Part shown: positions 37,000-47,931 of the stretch, piece after piece
How positions within the stretch are numbered: the first letter of the stretch is position 1
Layout of the letters: each line of letters opens with the position of its first letter
Assembly (NCBI RefSeq): GCF_000747155.1
Contig: NZ_AVCK01000011.1
Location: 1-64,000 of the forward strand
Length of the DNA stretch: 64,000 nucleotides
Source of the DNA: Arenimonas metalli CF5-1
GTDB taxonomy: Bacteria > Pseudomonadota > Gammaproteobacteria > Xanthomonadales > Xanthomonadaceae
Direction of reading: 5' to 3'
Notes under the pieces: generated by a model
Databases searched by the model: none
What the model saw: the letters and a program-made list of their open reading frames with translations, nothing else
What the model was told of the DNA's origin: nothing
Made by a program: the position numbers and the translations under genes

Positions 37000-38731
37000 C
37001 GGGCAGCAGCGCGCCGTCCAGCGCAGGCCGCGAACGGCCGCCGCTGAACACCGCCCACGCCGGGCGGCGCTGCACCAGGCCGAAGCCATCGACCTGCAGC
37101 TCGCCGGTGGCGCCGCGCAGCTGCGCGGCCGGATCACGCGCGAGCATGTCGGCGTAAGCCGCGAGCTTCCAGGCATCCAGGCCGAAGGCGAACAGGCGCG
37201 CGCCGCCGCCCTGCGCGGTCGGCAGCGTGCGGCCCAGCGCCTCCGCGTCGGGCAGGCCGCCGCGCAGGCCGAGCAGCCAGGGCAGCTCGGGGTATTCGAT
37301 GCCGTCGAGCTCCACGTCCATGCGCAGGTTGGCGCCGGAGAGGATCAGCGAGGTGGCGACGCGCGCCACGCCCATCATCCCGGCCGAATCCATCTGGCTG
37401 GCGAGCAGCCGCGCCTGCGCCGCGCGCAGCGGCTGGAACACGCCGTCGGGTCGGCCGCCCGCCAGCGCCTGCTGCAGCGCCGGCACGTAGTCGGGGTTGG
37501 CATCGCTGACGACCACTTCGGCGATCACCTCGCCGCCGCCGGCGCGCAGCCGCTCGCGGAAGCTCGCCAGCGCACGGTTCGCGCTTTCATCGGCCTGCGT
37601 GACCACCAGGATGCGGCGCATGCCGCGGTCCAGCAGGCGCTCCGCGGCGGCCACGCCCTCGTCTTCCGGCGCGAGCGCGAAGGTGGTGCTGCCCGGCGGC
37701 GGCGCGATGCTGCCGCGGTTGAGTGCGACCACCGGCAGTTCGAGCTCCGGCAGCGAGAACAGCGCGTCGACCTGGTCGCGGCCCAGCGGCCCGACGATCA
37801 TCTGCGCGCCGTCGGCCTGCGCCTGCACCAGCGCACCGCGCACGCCTTCGGTGCCCGCGGTGTCGTAGAAACGGAGCTCCGGACGCCGGCGGTTCTCGCC
37901 GTAATAGCCAGCCAGCAGGCCATCGCGCACGCTCTGGCCGGCGGCCGCGAGCGGACCGCTGAGCGGCAGCAGCGCGGCGAGGCGCTCCGGCGGACGGTAG
38001 CCGTCGCGTTCGGCCGGCGGCAGCGCTTCCATGCCGGGGGCCGAGGCGCTGCGGTCGTAGGGCCGCGGCAGCGGCAGGCCGCGCCGGGTCAGCGCGCGCC
38101 CGGCGTAGAGGTACAGCGGATGCCCGACCGGCAGCGCCGCGCTGCCGGCGGCGAGGGCGTCGTCGGGCAGGGCGCGCAGCAGTTCGTCGATGCGGCGCAG
38201 GTTGTCGATGCGTGCCGCGCGATCCAGCGACTCATTCATCCAGGCCCGCTCGCCGGCGGCCTCGAAGCTGCGCCCGGCGGCCTCGAGCGAAGCCGCGCGC
38301 GCGGCATGCCAGCGCGCCCGCAGCGGCGACGGCACCGACTCGCGCGACTGCGCCAGCCGGGCCAGCGCCGGTGCGTGGCGGCCGGCGGCGACGTCGAGTT
38401 CGGACGCCAGCAGGTCGTGCAGGAAGGCGTCGCGGCCCTCGAGCCGGCGACGGTTGGACTGCGCCAGCGACTGCGCCGCGGCGCCCGGGTCGCCCGCCAG
38501 CCAGTACTGGTCGGCGGCGCGCAGCCAGCTGCGCTCGCGGGCACTGCCGCGCGCGGCGCCAGCTTCGGCGGCGTAGGCGCGGGCGGCCTCGAGGTGTCGA
38601 CCCTCTTCGGCCAGGCGCGCCGCGGGGGTGGCGGCGGCGGGTTCGCCCACCGGCGCGGCGGGCGTGACGGCCACGCTGGCGCAGCCGGAAACCAGGGCAA
38701 GGGCCAACAGCAGGAGAGCGGATCGCAGCAT
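36983..38731 (-). CDS. lpoA: LpoA-type penicillin-binding protein activator lipoprotein
   Basis: 582 residues from ATG at 38729-38731. Signal peptide ending in lipobox VSGC with Cys17, so it is an outer-membrane lipoprotein. The N-terminal helical TPR-like domain (about 35-215) is followed by a periplasmic-binding-like C-terminal domain (from about 245: [26 protein letters not shown]). LpoA stimulates the bifunctional synthase PBP1A from the outer membrane. Divergent from rsmI as in many gammaproteobacteria; the two starts are 63 nt apart. Confidence 0.92.
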   Translation of the reverse strand: MLRSALLLLALALVSGCASVAVTPAAPVGEPAAATPAARLAEEGRHLEAARAYAAEAGAARGSARERSWLRAADQYWLAGDPGAAAQSLAQSNRRRLEGRDAFLHDLLASELDVAAGRHAPALARLAQSRESVPSPLRARWHAARAASLEAAGRSFEAAGERAWMNESLDRAARIDNLRRIDELLRALPDDALAAGSAALPVGHPLYLYAGRALTRRGLPLPRPYDRSASAPGMEALPPAERDGYRPPERLAALLPLSGPLAAAGQSVRDGLLAGYYGENRRRPELRFYDTAGTEGVRGALVQAQADGAQMIVGPLGRDQVDALFSLPELELPVVALNRGSIAPPPGSTTFALAPEDEGVAAAERLLDRGMRRILVVTQADESANRALASFRERLRAGGGEVIAEVVVSDANPDYVPALQQALAGGRPDGVFQPLRAAQARLLASQMDSAGMMGVARVATSLILSGANLRMDVELDGIEYPELPWLLGLRGGLPDAEALGRTLPTAQGGGARLFAFGLDAWKLAAYADMLARDPAAQLRGATGELQVDGFGLVQRRPAWAVFSGGRSRPALDGALLPDAGAP

Positions 38732-38794
38732 GGTCGGGGGTCCAGTGGATGAAGCCGCTAAGATGATACCCCGGTGCACAAGGAGGGCGCGGTC

Positions 38795-39631
38795 ATGGCA
38801 ACGACCCGGGCGGGGACGCTTTACGTGGTGGCGACGCCGATCGGCAACCTGGGCGACCTGGGCGCGCGGGCGCGCGAAGTGCTGTCCTCGGTGGATGCGA
38901 TCTGCGCCGAGGACACCCGCCACACGCGGCAGATGCTGGTGGCGCTGGGCATCGAGCGCCCGCTGCTGGCGCTGCACGAGCACAACGAAGGCGAAATCGC
39001 CTGGAAACTGGTGGAGCGCCTGCGCGCGGGCGACCGCCTGGCGCTGGTGTCCGACGCCGGCACGCCGCTGGTCAGCGATCCCGGCTATCGCCTGGTGCGC
39101 GAGGTGCGTGCCGCAGGCCTCGCGGTCAGCCCGATCCCCGGCGCCTGCGCCGCGATCGCGGCATTGTCGGTAGCCGGCATCCCCAGCGACCGCTTCTGTT
39201 TCGAAGGTTTCCTGCCGGCCAAGGCCTCGGCGCGACGCGAGCGCCTGGCCGCGCTGGCGAGGGAAACGCGCACCCTCGTGTTCTACGAAAGCTCACACCG
39301 CATCGAGGAAAGCCTCGCAGACCTGGTCGCGGCGTTTGGCGCCGATCGCGAAGCCGTCCTCGCACGCGAACTGACGAAATTGTTCGAAACGGTGCTGGGC
39401 GACACGCTGGAAGGCATCGCCGCGAAGGTCGCGGCCGACGACAACCAGCGCAAGGGCGAATTCGTGCTCGTCGTCCGCGGCTGCGAGGACGACACCGCCG
39501 CCCGCTTGCTCGAGGGCCAGCGCCTGTACGCCAAACTCGCCGAGCACCTCAAACCCTCGGTCGCCGCCAAACTCGCCGCCGACCTCAGCGGCGCCCCCCG
39601 CAAATCCCTGTACGGCGGGGGTGAGGGCTAG
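38795..39631 (+). CDS. rsmI: 16S rRNA (cytidine-1402-2'-O)-methyltransferase RsmI
   Basis: 278 residues. Start set at ATG 38795 because AGGAGG (38781-38786) lies 8 nt before it; the alternative GTG 38774 would put that site inside the gene. TLYVVATPIGNLGDLG and SDAGTPLVSDPGYRLV are the hallmark blocks of this tetrapyrrole-methylase-fold family, followed by GFLPAKASARRERL. It methylates C1402 of 16S rRNA together with RsmH, which is also encoded in this window. A possible -10 TAAGAT lies at 38759-38764. Confidence 0.95.
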   Translation: MATTRAGTLYVVATPIGNLGDLGARAREVLSSVDAICAEDTRHTRQMLVALGIERPLLALHEHNEGEIAWKLVERLRAGDRLALVSDAGTPLVSDPGYRLVREVRAAGLAVSPIPGACAAIAALSVAGIPSDRFCFEGFLPAKASARRERLAALARETRTLVFYESSHRIEESLADLVAAFGADREAVLARELTKLFETVLGDTLEGIAAKVAADDNQRKGEFVLVVRGCEDDTAARLLEGQRLYAKLAEHLKPSVAAKLAADLSGAPRKSLYGGGEG

Positions 39632-39637
39632 AAGCGC

Positions 39638-39831
39638 TTGGCCACGGATGAACACGGAAAAAGGCACAGCCACGGATAAACACGGATAAAGCATTTGGAA
39701 GTGGTTCTCGGCAGCACAGGCCGCTTTGCTCGATTGGAACGAGCCACAGCCATTCGCCGCGAACCACTCCCGCTTCGCTCTATCTGTGTTTATCCGTGGC
39801 TGTGCCTTTTTCCGTGTTCATCCGTGGCCAA
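39638..39831. repeat. Long inverted-repeat element (MITE-like) between rsmI and rnpB
   Basis: Arms 39638-39688 and 39781-39831 pair over 51 positions with one mismatch, around a 92-nt centre. Each arm is built from repeated words (CCACGGATGAACACGG and CCACGGATAAACACGG). The centre holds a second, shorter inverted repeat (GTGGTTC with GAACCAC). The arms are much less GC-rich than the surroundings. No transposase is encoded. It looks like a non-autonomous palindromic element that landed 7 nt after the rsmI stop; it might also act as its terminator. Confidence 0.85.
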
Positions 39832-39871
39832 TCTTCTTCCCCCAGCCCGCCCGGAAGCATGAGAGAATCCG

Positions 39872-40237
39872 CGGTGGCGGAGTCGGCCGAGGCAGTCGCG
39901 TCGCAGCAATGCGCCGAGGAAAGTCCGGGCTCCACAGAGCAGGGTGCCAGGTAACGCCTGGGCGGCGTGAGCCGACGGAAAGTGCAACAGAAAACAAACC
40001 GCCGAACGGCCCGCAAGGGTGCGTGGTAAGGGCGAAACGGTGGGGTAAGAGCCCACCGCCCGGGGGGACAACGCCCCGGGGCACGGCAAACCCCACCCGG
40101 AGCAAGACCAAATAGGGGTGCTATGGCATGGCTCGTGCCGCACCCGGGTTGGTTGCTTGAGGCCTGCGGCGACGCAGGTCCCAGAGGAATGACTGTCCAC
40201 GACAGAACCCGGCTTAATGGCCGGCTCCGCCACTTCC
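39872..40237 (+). ncRNA. rnpB: RNase P RNA (M1 RNA), class A
   Basis: Conserved core GAGGAAAGTCCGGGCTCC at 39916-39933, followed by AGGGTGCCAGGTAACGCCTG (CR-I/P4-side region), and AGAGGAATGACTGTCC near the 3' end. The ends pair to form P1: 39874-39888 with 40219-40233, including the closing GCTTAATGG stretch of the family. The catalytic RNA removes 5' leaders from pre-tRNAs. Ends are estimated to within a few nt. Confidence 0.95.
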
Positions 40238-40304
40238 TCCCCCGTTCCACCCCCGTTTGCGCAGATCCCCCGGGCCCGGCCCCCGGGGCGGGCGGTCGTG
40301 GCTC

Positions 40305-40328
40305 CCGCCGGGCCTGGCCGGCGGTTTT
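40305..40328 (+). terminator. Rho-independent terminator of rnpB
   Basis: A 7-bp GC stem (40305-40311 with 40318-40324), 6-nt loop and TTTT tail (40325-40328), about 70 nt after the RNase P RNA. Confidence 0.65.
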
Positions 40329-40454
40329 GTATAGCGGCTCACAGGTTTGGATCAAATCCATGTGAAACAACACTTGCCCAATGGTTCTTAAACAAGACTC
40401 TCAAGTTTCGCGCAAAGTCTTGATCCGCCTAGCGAATTTCCCCTGTTTTTGTCC

Positions 40455-40483
40455 TTGACAGCCCCCGGGGGCAGGACTAACGT
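40455..40483 (+). promoter_or_regulatory. Likely promoter of the dcw cluster (mraZ)
   Basis: A consensus -35 TTGACA (40455-40460) with a 17-bp spacer to TAACGT (40478-40483), a weak -10. The mraZ start is 62 nt further. The leader holds repeated TGGGTT/GTGGGTTTCGGTGG words, which could be MraZ operator repeats (family binds TGGGN repeats), but this is uncertain. Confidence 0.5.
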
Positions 40484-40545
40484 GGGCTTCTGAGGGAAAT
40501 CCGGGTTTTTAGTGGGTTTCGGTGGATAAGGGCTGATCCGAACTG

Positions 40546-40992
40546 ATGTTCCAGGGCGAAACCGCAATCACGATCGACGACAAGGGCCGTCTGGCGATTC
40601 CCACCGCCTACCGGGACCTCGTCGCGCGCGCCTGCGCCAATCGCCTGGTCGTCACCTACAACCCCTACGAAGCCGGCTGCCTGTGGCTGTACCCGGAAGC
40701 GGCCTGGGAAAAGGTCCGCGACCAGGTCAACGCCCTGCCCAACGCCAAGCGCGTGCACCGCAACCTGCAGCTGAAGCTGGTCGGCGCCGCCACCGTGGTC
40801 GAGCCCGACGGCAGCGGCCGCGTGCTGCTGCCGGCCAGCCACCGCAACGCGGCGGGCATCGAGAAGAAAGCGGTGCTGCTCGGCATGGGCGGCAAGTTCG
40901 AATTGTGGAGCGAGCAGGCGCACCTCGCGCAGATCCGTCAAACCATCGGGGAAGACGAGATCAGCGAGGACATGCTCGACCTCAGGCTGTGA
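40546..40992 (+). CDS. mraZ: Division/cell wall cluster transcriptional repressor MraZ
   Basis: 148 residues with two SpoVT/AbrB-like repeats (about 5-50 and 80-125). Start [19 protein letters not shown] is the family signature, and [12 protein letters not shown] marks the second repeat. MraZ binds TGGG repeats upstream of itself and represses the dcw operon. First gene of the cluster. Confidence 0.95.
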   Translation: MFQGETAITIDDKGRLAIPTAYRDLVARACANRLVVTYNPYEAGCLWLYPEAAWEKVRDQVNALPNAKRVHRNLQLKLVGAATVVEPDGSGRVLLPASHRNAAGIEKKAVLLGMGGKFELWSEQAHLAQIRQTIGEDEISEDMLDLRL

Positions 40993-40997
40993 CGGAC

Positions 40998-41954
40998 ATG
41001 GCCGGGATGCGGGAAGGCACGCAGCCCAGCCATCTCCCGGTGATGTTCGGGCAGGCCCTGGACGGGCTGCGTGTGCTCAGGGATGGCAGGTATCTGGATG
41101 GCACGTTCGGGCGTGGTGGCCACGCACGCGGCGTGCTCGACCGGCTGGGGCCGGATGGACGGCTGTTGGTGATGGACAAGGACCCGGAAGCGATCGCCAC
41201 CGCCCACGCGCTTGCCAGCGCGGACGCGCGCGTCCGCGTGCGCCGCGGCTCCTTCGCCGGCCTGGCCCACTGGGATGAAACCGCCGGCGGCCTCGACGGC
41301 GTGTTCATGGATCTCGGCGTGTCCTCGCCGCAGCTCGACGTCGCCGAGCGCGGCTTCAGTTTTTCCAAGGACGGCCCGCTGGACATGCGCATGGACCCGG
41401 AGTCGGGCGAGAGCGCCGCGAACTGGCTGGCCCGCGCCGACGAGCGCGAGATCGCCGACGTGCTCTGGACCTACGGCGAGGAAAAGCTCAGCCGCAAGAT
41501 CGCCCGCACCATCGTTGCCCGCCGCGACGAGGCCCCGCTGCTGCGTACCGCCCAGCTGGCCGAGCTGATCGCCTCGGTGGTCGGCCGCGGCGACAGCAAG
41601 ATCCATCCCGCCACCCGCAGCTTCCAGGCCATCCGCATCTTCATCAACCGCGAGCTCGAGGACCTCGAGCGCGGGCTGGACGCGGCGCTCGAGCGCCTCA
41701 AGCCCGGCGGCCGCCTGGTCGTGATCAGCTTCCACTCGCTGGAAGACCGCATCGTCAAGCAGTTCATCGCCCGCCACGCCAAGGCGCCCCCGGGCAACCG
41801 CCGCATGCCGGTCGAGCAGGACTTCACGCCGGTGCTGCGCGACGTCAGCGGCGCCCTGCGCGCCGAATCGGATGAAACCGCCACCAACCCGCGCGCCCGC
41901 AGCGCCGTGATGCGCGTGGCCGAGAAGCTGCCGGCCGCGGGGGCGAGCGCATGA
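40998..41954 (+). CDS. rsmH: 16S rRNA (cytosine-1402-N4)-methyltransferase RsmH
   Basis: 318 residues from ATG 40998. GTG 40989, overlapping the mraZ stop, and ATG 41007 are alternatives. [13 protein letters not shown], the SAM site [16 protein letters not shown], and [18 protein letters not shown] with [11 protein letters not shown] define RsmH (MraW). It methylates N4 of C1402 of 16S rRNA, partnering the 2'-O mark made by RsmI. C-terminal [15 protein letters not shown] is typical. Confidence 0.95.
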   Translation: MAGMREGTQPSHLPVMFGQALDGLRVLRDGRYLDGTFGRGGHARGVLDRLGPDGRLLVMDKDPEAIATAHALASADARVRVRRGSFAGLAHWDETAGGLDGVFMDLGVSSPQLDVAERGFSFSKDGPLDMRMDPESGESAANWLARADEREIADVLWTYGEEKLSRKIARTIVARRDEAPLLRTAQLAELIASVVGRGDSKIHPATRSFQAIRIFINRELEDLERGLDAALERLKPGGRLVVISFHSLEDRIVKQFIARHAKAPPGNRRMPVEQDFTPVLRDVSGALRAESDETATNPRARSAVMRVAEKLPAAGASA

Positions 41955-42220
41955 GCCCGCGCCTGTTCGCCCTGCTGCTGATGGTGGTCGCAGTGCTCTC
42001 GAGCGCGGTCGCGGTGGTGTACTCGCGCCACCTGCACCGCCAGGCCTACATCGCGCTGTCCACGCTCGAGCACGAGCGCGACGAGCTCAACATCGAGTTC
42101 GGCCGCCTGCAGCTTGAGCAGGCCACCTGGTCCGAGGCCAACCGCATCGAGCAGGTCGCCGGCACCCGCATCGGCATGAAGTACCCGACCGAGGCCGACA
42201 TCGTGGTGCTGCAGCCATGA
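41951..42220 (+). CDS. ftsL: Cell division protein FtsL
   Basis: 89 residues. A short N-terminus, one membrane helix (about 4-23, [20 protein letters not shown]) and a periplasmic coiled coil (about 30-75). It forms the FtsQLB complex that activates septal peptidoglycan synthesis. Recognised by architecture and by position between rsmH and ftsI, with 4-nt overlaps on both sides. Confidence 0.9.
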   Translation: MSPRLFALLLMVVAVLSSAVAVVYSRHLHRQAYIALSTLEHERDELNIEFGRLQLEQATWSEANRIEQVAGTRIGMKYPTEADIVVLQP

Positions 42221-44004
42221 AGCTCCAGCGCAGCAGCTACAGCCTGCGCCACCGCCTGGTGGCGGTCGGCGTCGTGATGGGCCTGTTCGGCGCGGTGCTG
42301 GTGGCGCGCGCGGCGCACCTGCAGCTGATCAACCCCGAGTTCTACCAGCAGCAGGGCGACGCCCGCTTCCTGCGCGAAGTGCCGATCCCGACCTCCCGCG
42401 GCATGATCACCGATCGTAACGGCGAACCGCTGGCGGTGTCGTCGCCGGTCGAGTCGGTGTGGGTGAACCCGCAGGAGCTGCTGCAGCATCCCGACCGCCT
42501 GCCCGAGCTGGCCGATGCGCTCGGCATCCCGCGCGAAGTGCTGCTGCAGCGCGTGACCCAGCGCGCGCACAAGGAATTCCTGTACCTGCGCCGGCACATG
42601 AACCCGGACCTGGCCGCCGAAGTCACCGACCTCGGCATCCCGGGCGTGTATTCGCAGCGCGAGTTCCGTCGCTTCTACCCGCACGGCGAGGTGATGGCGC
42701 ACGTGCTGGGCTTCACCAACATCGACGACCACGGCCAGGAAGGCCTGGAGCTGGCCTTCGAGGACTGGCTGACCGGCACCGAGGGCGCCCAGCAGGTGAT
42801 CCGCGACCGCCGCGGCCGCGTGGTTGAGAACGTGGACCTGATCAAGGCCGCCGAACCCGGCCGCGACCTGATGCTGTCGATCGACCGCCGCATCCAGTAC
42901 CTCGCCTACCGCGAGCTGAAGGCGGCGCTGATCGAGCATGGCGCCAGCGCCGGCTCGATCGTGGTGCTGGACGTGCCGACCGGCGAGATCCTCGCCATGG
43001 TCAACCAGCCCTCGTACAACCCGAACGCGCGCGAATCCGCCACCACCGACGCCCAGCGCAACCGCGCCGTCACCGACGTGGTCGAGCCGGGCTCGGTGAT
43101 GAAGACGCTGACCTTCGCGGCGGCGCTCGAGAGCGGCAAGTTCACCCCGGAAACCCCGATCGAAACCGCGCCGGGCTACATGACCCTGGCCGGCGGCCAC
43201 CAGATCCGCGACTTCCGCAACTACGGCACGCTGACCCTCACCGGCGTGCTGACCAAGAGCTCGAACCTCGGCGCCACCCTGGTGGCCCAGCAGCTGAGCA
43301 ACGAGCACCAGTTCGACATCTACCACCGCTTCGGCCTCGGCCAGGTCACCGGCAGCGGCTTCCCGGGCGAATCCTCGGGCGTGCTGCGCGGGCCGAACGT
43401 CTGGGGCCCGGCCGAGAAGGCGACCATCAGCTACGGCTACGGCCTGTCGGTGACGCCGCTGCAGCTGGCGCGCGCCTACGCCGCGATCGGCAACGGCGGC
43501 CGCATCAACGAAGCCACCTTCGTGAAGGGCGCCAACGCGTCCAGCCAGCAGGTGGTCGACCCGGCCATCGCCGCGCAGCTGATGCAGATGATGGAAACCG
43601 TGACCGGCCCGGAAGGCACGGCGCGTCGCGCCGCGGTGCTGGGCTACCGCGTTGCCGGCAAGACCGGCACCTCGCGCAAGGCCAGCGCCGGCGGCTATGC
43701 CGCCGAGCGCTACGTGGCGGTGTTCGTCGGCCTGGTGCCGGCCAGCAAGCCGCGCTTCGCCATGGCCGTGGTGCTCCACGACCCGCAGGGCGACGAGTAC
43801 GGCGGCGGCGCGGTGTCGGCGCCGATCTTCCACAACGTGATGGACGGCGCGCTGCGCCTGATGGATGTGCCGCCGGACAACATCGAGCAGTGGTTCGCCG
43901 AGCAGGCGCGCAAGACCGCGCCGCGCGCCGCGGTCGCGGCCGCGCCGGTCCAGGCGCCGGCCGCGCTGCCGGTCGGCGGCGATGACGCGGGGGCGCTGCG
44001 ATGA
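42217..44004 (+). CDS. ftsI: Septal peptidoglycan transpeptidase FtsI (PBP3)
   Basis: 595 residues. An N-terminal membrane anchor (about 14-35) is followed by a PBP dimerisation domain. The transpeptidase domain has active-site Ser293 in GSVMKTL (SxxK), SSN at 348-350 and KTG at 482-484. It cross-links septal peptidoglycan together with FtsW. The C-terminal tail is Ala/Pro-rich. ATGA overlaps with ftsL and murE. Confidence 0.97.
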   Translation: MKLQRSSYSLRHRLVAVGVVMGLFGAVLVARAAHLQLINPEFYQQQGDARFLREVPIPTSRGMITDRNGEPLAVSSPVESVWVNPQELLQHPDRLPELADALGIPREVLLQRVTQRAHKEFLYLRRHMNPDLAAEVTDLGIPGVYSQREFRRFYPHGEVMAHVLGFTNIDDHGQEGLELAFEDWLTGTEGAQQVIRDRRGRVVENVDLIKAAEPGRDLMLSIDRRIQYLAYRELKAALIEHGASAGSIVVLDVPTGEILAMVNQPSYNPNARESATTDAQRNRAVTDVVEPGSVMKTLTFAAALESGKFTPETPIETAPGYMTLAGGHQIRDFRNYGTLTLTGVLTKSSNLGATLVAQQLSNEHQFDIYHRFGLGQVTGSGFPGESSGVLRGPNVWGPAEKATISYGYGLSVTPLQLARAYAAIGNGGRINEATFVKGANASSQQVVDPAIAAQLMQMMETVTGPEGTARRAAVLGYRVAGKTGTSRKASAGGYAAERYVAVFVGLVPASKPRFAMAVVLHDPQGDEYGGGAVSAPIFHNVMDGALRLMDVPPDNIEQWFAEQARKTAPRAAVAAAPVQAPAALPVGGDDAGALR

Positions 44005-45479
44005 GCCGCGCCATGCCGCTGCACGAGCTGCTGCAGGGCGAGCCGGCGCTGCCGGCGTCGTTCAATCCGGTGCTGCGCGGCCTCACCGCCGACAGCCGCG
44101 CGCTGCGCGCGGGTGACGCCTTCATCGCCCTGGCCGGTGCCACCACCCACGGCCTGCGCCACGCCGGCCAGGCGCGCGCGGCCGGGGCCAGCGTGATCCT
44201 GTTCGAACCGCCGGCGCCCGCGGGCGAGGCGGCCGGCGACGACGCCGTGGCCGTGCCCGGCCTTCGCGCGCGCCAGGGCGAACTGGCCGACCGCTTCTAC
44301 GGCGCACCCTCGCGCGCGCTGGCCGTGGCCGGCGTCACCGGCACCAACGGCAAGACCTCGACCGTGCAGCTGCTCGCGCAGGCGCTGACGCTCGGCGGCG
44401 GCGTCGCCGGCAGCATCGGCACGCTCGGCGCGGGCCTGCATGGCCAGCTGGTCGCCGGCGAGCGCACCACGCCCGACGTGATCGCCGTGCACCGCCTGCT
44501 GGCCGAGATGCGCGACGCCGGCGCCACCCACGTGGCGATGGAAGTCTCGTCGCATGCGCTGGAGCAGGGGCGGGTGGATGCGGTCGCGTTCCGCATCGCC
44601 GTGTTCACCAACCTCACCCGCGACCACCTCGATTTCCACGGCAGCATGGAAGCCTACGGCGCCGCCAAGGCGCGCCTGTTCGACTGGCCGACCCTGCAGG
44701 CGGTGGTGGTGAATCTCGACGATGCCTTCGGCCCCGGCCTGCTGGCGCGCGCGCCCGCCGCGGCCCGCCGCATCGGCCTGAGCTCGCGCGGCCAGGCCGG
44801 CGCCACGCTGCGCGCGGAAAACGTGGCGCTGGCGCCGGAAGGCCTGCGCTTCGACCTGGTGGAAGGCGAAGCGCGCCTGCCCGTGGCCTCGGCGCTGCTG
44901 GGTCGCTTCAACGTCGACAACCTGCTGGCCGTGGCCGGCGCGCTGCGTGCGCTCGACTGGCCGCTGGCCGCGGTCGCCGCGATGCTGCCGCGGCTGGCGC
45001 CGGTGGACGGCCGCATGAGCCGCGTCGGCGGCCGCGACGGCCAGCCGCTGGTGGTGGTGGACTACGCGCACACGCCCGACGCGCTGGAGCAGGCGCTGGC
45101 CAGCCTGCGCGCGCACACGCCCGGCCGCCTGACCTGCGTGTTCGGCTGCGGCGGCGAGCGCGACGCCGGCAAGCGCCCGCAGATGGCGGCCATCGCCGAA
45201 GCCGGCGCCGACCGCGTGATCGTCACCGACGACAACCCGCGCCGCGAGGACGGCGACGCCATCGTCGCGCAGGTGCTCGCCGGCTTCCGCGACCGCGCCG
45301 GCGTGCAGGTCGAACGCGACCGCGCCCGCGCCATCGCCGCGGCCCTGGCCGGCGCCGGTGCCGGCGACGTGGTGCTGGTGGCGGGCAAGGGCCACGAGCC
45401 TTACCAGGAAGTGCAGGGCGTCAAGCATCCGTTCGACGACCTCAAGGTCGCGCGCGCCGCGCTGGAGGCCCGCGCATGA
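44001..45479 (+). CDS. murE: UDP-MurNAc-tripeptide (meso-DAP) ligase
   Basis: 492 residues. ATP site [15 protein letters not shown]; substrate loop [12 protein letters not shown] with the DNPR motif that selects meso-diaminopimelate over lysine; C-terminal [14 protein letters not shown]. It adds the third amino acid of the stem peptide in the cytoplasm. Coupled by 4-nt overlaps to ftsI and murF. Confidence 0.97.
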   Translation: MSRAMPLHELLQGEPALPASFNPVLRGLTADSRALRAGDAFIALAGATTHGLRHAGQARAAGASVILFEPPAPAGEAAGDDAVAVPGLRARQGELADRFYGAPSRALAVAGVTGTNGKTSTVQLLAQALTLGGGVAGSIGTLGAGLHGQLVAGERTTPDVIAVHRLLAEMRDAGATHVAMEVSSHALEQGRVDAVAFRIAVFTNLTRDHLDFHGSMEAYGAAKARLFDWPTLQAVVVNLDDAFGPGLLARAPAAARRIGLSSRGQAGATLRAENVALAPEGLRFDLVEGEARLPVASALLGRFNVDNLLAVAGALRALDWPLAAVAAMLPRLAPVDGRMSRVGGRDGQPLVVVDYAHTPDALEQALASLRAHTPGRLTCVFGCGGERDAGKRPQMAAIAEAGADRVIVTDDNPRREDGDAIVAQVLAGFRDRAGVQVERDRARAIAAALAGAGAGDVVLVAGKGHEPYQEVQGVKHPFDDLKVARAALEARA

Positions 45480-46858
45480 GGCCGGTCCTGCTGTCGCAGG
45501 TCGCGCGCTGGGTCGAGGGCCGGCACCTGGGCGCCGACGTCGAAGTGACGTCGGTCGGCACCGACACCCGCACGCTGGCGCCGGGCGGCCTGTTCGTCGC
45601 GCTGCGCGGCGAGCGCCACGACGGCCACGACCACGTGCAGCAGGCGCTCGAGCGCGGCGCCGCGGCGCTGCTGGTCCAGCGCGAAGTCGACTGCCCGCTG
45701 CCGCAGGTGCTGTGCGCCGACACCCAGGACGCGCTCGGCGAACTCGCCGCCGGCGTGCAGCAGGGCCGCCCCGCCGTGGTGGTCGCCATCACCGGCAGCA
45801 ACGGCAAGACTTCGGTCAAGACCCTGGTGCTGGCCATCCTGGCGCGCGCCGGCAAGGCATTCGCCAACCCGGGCAACTTCAACAACGAGATCGGCCTGCC
45901 GCTGGCCGTGCTGCAGGCGCCGGAAGACGCCCGCTTCGCCATCTACGAGATGGGCGCCGGCCAGCCGGGCGACATCGCCTACCTGGCTTCGATCGCGCCG
46001 CCGCAGGTGTCGCTGGTGAACAACATCATGCCGGCCCACCTCGAGCGCATGGGCAGCCTGCTGGGCATCGCCGAGACCAAGGGCGCGATCTACGAGGCGC
46101 TGCCCGACGACGGCATCGCCGTGGTGAACGCCGACGACGCCTTCGCGCCCTTCTTCATGCAGCGCATCGGCGCGCGCCGGGTGCTGCGCTTCGGCCTCGA
46201 GAACGACGCCGACGTGCGCGCCTCCGCGCTGTCCGGCGATGCCGAGGGCAGCCGCTTCCGCCTGCACACGCCCGCCGGCGACGTGGACGTTTCGCTGCCG
46301 CTGGCCGGCCGCCACAACGTGATGAACGCGCTGGCCGCCGCCGCACTGGCGCTGGGCGCGGGCGCGTCGCTCGAGGACATCGCCGCCGGCCTCGCGGGCG
46401 CCGCACCGGTGCCGGGCCGGCAGATCCCGCATCGCCTCGCCAGCGGCGCCGTGCTGGTGGACGACAGCTACAACGCCAACCCGGGCTCGGTGGCCGCGGC
46501 CATCGCCGCGCTGGCGGGCGCGGGCGGCGAGGCCTGGCTGGTGCTGGGCGACATGAAGGAGCTGGGCGAGGGCGCCGAGCTGCTGCACGCCGACATCGGC
46601 GCGCAGGCGCGCCGCGCCGGCATTGCCCGGCTGTGGACGGTCGGCGAACTCAGCGCCCACGCCAGCCGAGCGTTCGGCGACGGCGCACGCCATTTCGCCG
46701 ACCAGGCCGCGCTGGTCGCGGCGCTGTCGCCCGCGCTGCGCGCGGCCGGTGCCGGCCTGCGCTGCGTGGTGAAGGGGTCGCGCTCGAGCGCGATGGACAA
46801 GGTAATGGCCGCGCTGCTGGCCGCCGACCGGCAGGGAGACGCCGACCATGCTGCTTGA
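45476..46858 (+). CDS. murF: UDP-MurNAc-pentapeptide synthetase (D-Ala-D-Ala ligase)
   Basis: 460 residues. ATP site [31 protein letters not shown] and [14 protein letters not shown], and [15 protein letters not shown] in the C-terminal domain are MurF blocks. It adds D-Ala-D-Ala to the UDP-MurNAc tripeptide. The 3' end overlaps mraY by 11 nt. Confidence 0.97.
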   Translation: MRPVLLSQVARWVEGRHLGADVEVTSVGTDTRTLAPGGLFVALRGERHDGHDHVQQALERGAAALLVQREVDCPLPQVLCADTQDALGELAAGVQQGRPAVVVAITGSNGKTSVKTLVLAILARAGKAFANPGNFNNEIGLPLAVLQAPEDARFAIYEMGAGQPGDIAYLASIAPPQVSLVNNIMPAHLERMGSLLGIAETKGAIYEALPDDGIAVVNADDAFAPFFMQRIGARRVLRFGLENDADVRASALSGDAEGSRFRLHTPAGDVDVSLPLAGRHNVMNALAAAALALGAGASLEDIAAGLAGAAPVPGRQIPHRLASGAVLVDDSYNANPGSVAAAIAALAGAGGEAWLVLGDMKELGEGAELLHADIGAQARRAGIARLWTVGELSAHASRAFGDGARHFADQAALVAALSPALRAAGAGLRCVVKGSRSSAMDKVMAALLAADRQGDADHAA

Positions 46859-47930
46859 ACTCGCCCGCTGGCTGCACGAGATGGGCTGGATGCCGCCCCT
46901 GTTCGGCTACATCACCTTCCGCGGCATCCTCGGCGCCCTGACCGCGCTGCTGCTGTCGCTGTGGCTCGGCCCGCACGTGATCGCGCGCCTGGCCCAGCTC
47001 AAGGGCGGCCAGCCGATCCGCACCGACGGCCCGCAGAGCCACTTCTCCAAGGCCGGCACGCCGACCATGGGCGGCACGCTGATCCTGCTCACGGTCTCGC
47101 TGTCCACGCTGATGTGGGCGGACCTGCGCAACAAGTACGTGTGGGTGCTGCTGGCGGTGATGCTGGCCTTCGGCGCCATCGGCTGGCTCGACGACTGGAT
47201 CAAGATCGTCAGGCGCGACCCCAATGGCCTGAAGTCGCGCCACAAGTACGCGCTGCAGTCGATCTTCGGCCTGGCCGCGGCGCTGTACCTGTACTACACC
47301 GCCGACAACGCCAACGCGACCACGCTGTTCCTGCCGCTGCTCAAGGACTTCGCGATCCCGCTGGGCGCGATGTTCGTGGTGATCGCCTACTTCTGGATCG
47401 TCGGCTTCTCGAACGCGGTGAACCTCACCGACGGCCTCGACGGCCTCGCCATCATGCCGACCGTGCTGGTCGCGGCGGCGCTGGGCATCTTCGCGTACGC
47501 CTCGGGCAACGCGGTGTTCTCGCAGTACCTGCAGATTCCGGCCATCCCGGGCGCGGGCGAGATCACCATCGTCTGCGCGGCGATCGCCGGCGCGGGCCTC
47601 GGCTTCCTGTGGTTCAACACCTATCCGGCGATGGTGTTCATGGGCGACATCGGCGCGCTGGCGCTGGGCGCGGTGCTGGGCACGATCGCCGTGATCGTGC
47701 GCCAGGAAGCGATCCTGGTGCTGATGGGCGGCATCTTCGTGGTCGAGACGCTGTCGGTGATGATCCAGGTCGCCAGCTTCAAGCTCACCGGCAAGCGCGT
47801 GTTCCGGATGGCGCCGATCCACCACCACTTCGAGCTCAAGGGCTGGCCGGAGCCGCGCGTGATCGTGCGCTTCTGGATCATCTCGGTGATGCTCGTCCTC
47901 GTCGGTCTCGCGACCCTGAAGGTGCGCTGA
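46848..47930 (+). CDS. mraY: Phospho-MurNAc-pentapeptide translocase
   Basis: 360 residues with about ten membrane helices. Catalytic and substrate motifs: [21 protein letters not shown] (DDxx), [10 protein letters not shown] and [13 protein letters not shown]. It transfers phospho-MurNAc-pentapeptide to undecaprenyl phosphate, giving lipid I. Directly followed, after 1 nt, by ftsW; no murD is present between them. Confidence 0.97.
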   Translation: MLLELARWLHEMGWMPPLFGYITFRGILGALTALLLSLWLGPHVIARLAQLKGGQPIRTDGPQSHFSKAGTPTMGGTLILLTVSLSTLMWADLRNKYVWVLLAVMLAFGAIGWLDDWIKIVRRDPNGLKSRHKYALQSIFGLAAALYLYYTADNANATTLFLPLLKDFAIPLGAMFVVIAYFWIVGFSNAVNLTDGLDGLAIMPTVLVAAALGIFAYASGNAVFSQYLQIPAIPGAGEITIVCAAIAGAGLGFLWFNTYPAMVFMGDIGALALGAVLGTIAVIVRQEAILVLMGGIFVVETLSVMIQVASFKLTGKRVFRMAPIHHHFELKGWPEPRVIVRFWIISVMLVLVGLATLKVR

Positions 47931-47931
47931 G

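Larger units (their letters stand above)
40238..40545. other. Intergenic region between rnpB and mraZ
   Basis: About 308 nt without a credible gene. It holds a rho-independent terminator for rnpB (40305-40328), a more AT-rich stretch (about 40325-40450) with a 7-bp inverted repeat (40393-40399 with 40416-40422), and the likely dcw promoter (TTGACA at 40455). Confidence 0.6.

Noticed and set aside
38774-38797. GTG 38774 as rsmI start
   Set aside because: The strong AGGAGG at 38781-38786 would fall inside the gene; it is well spaced for ATG 38795.
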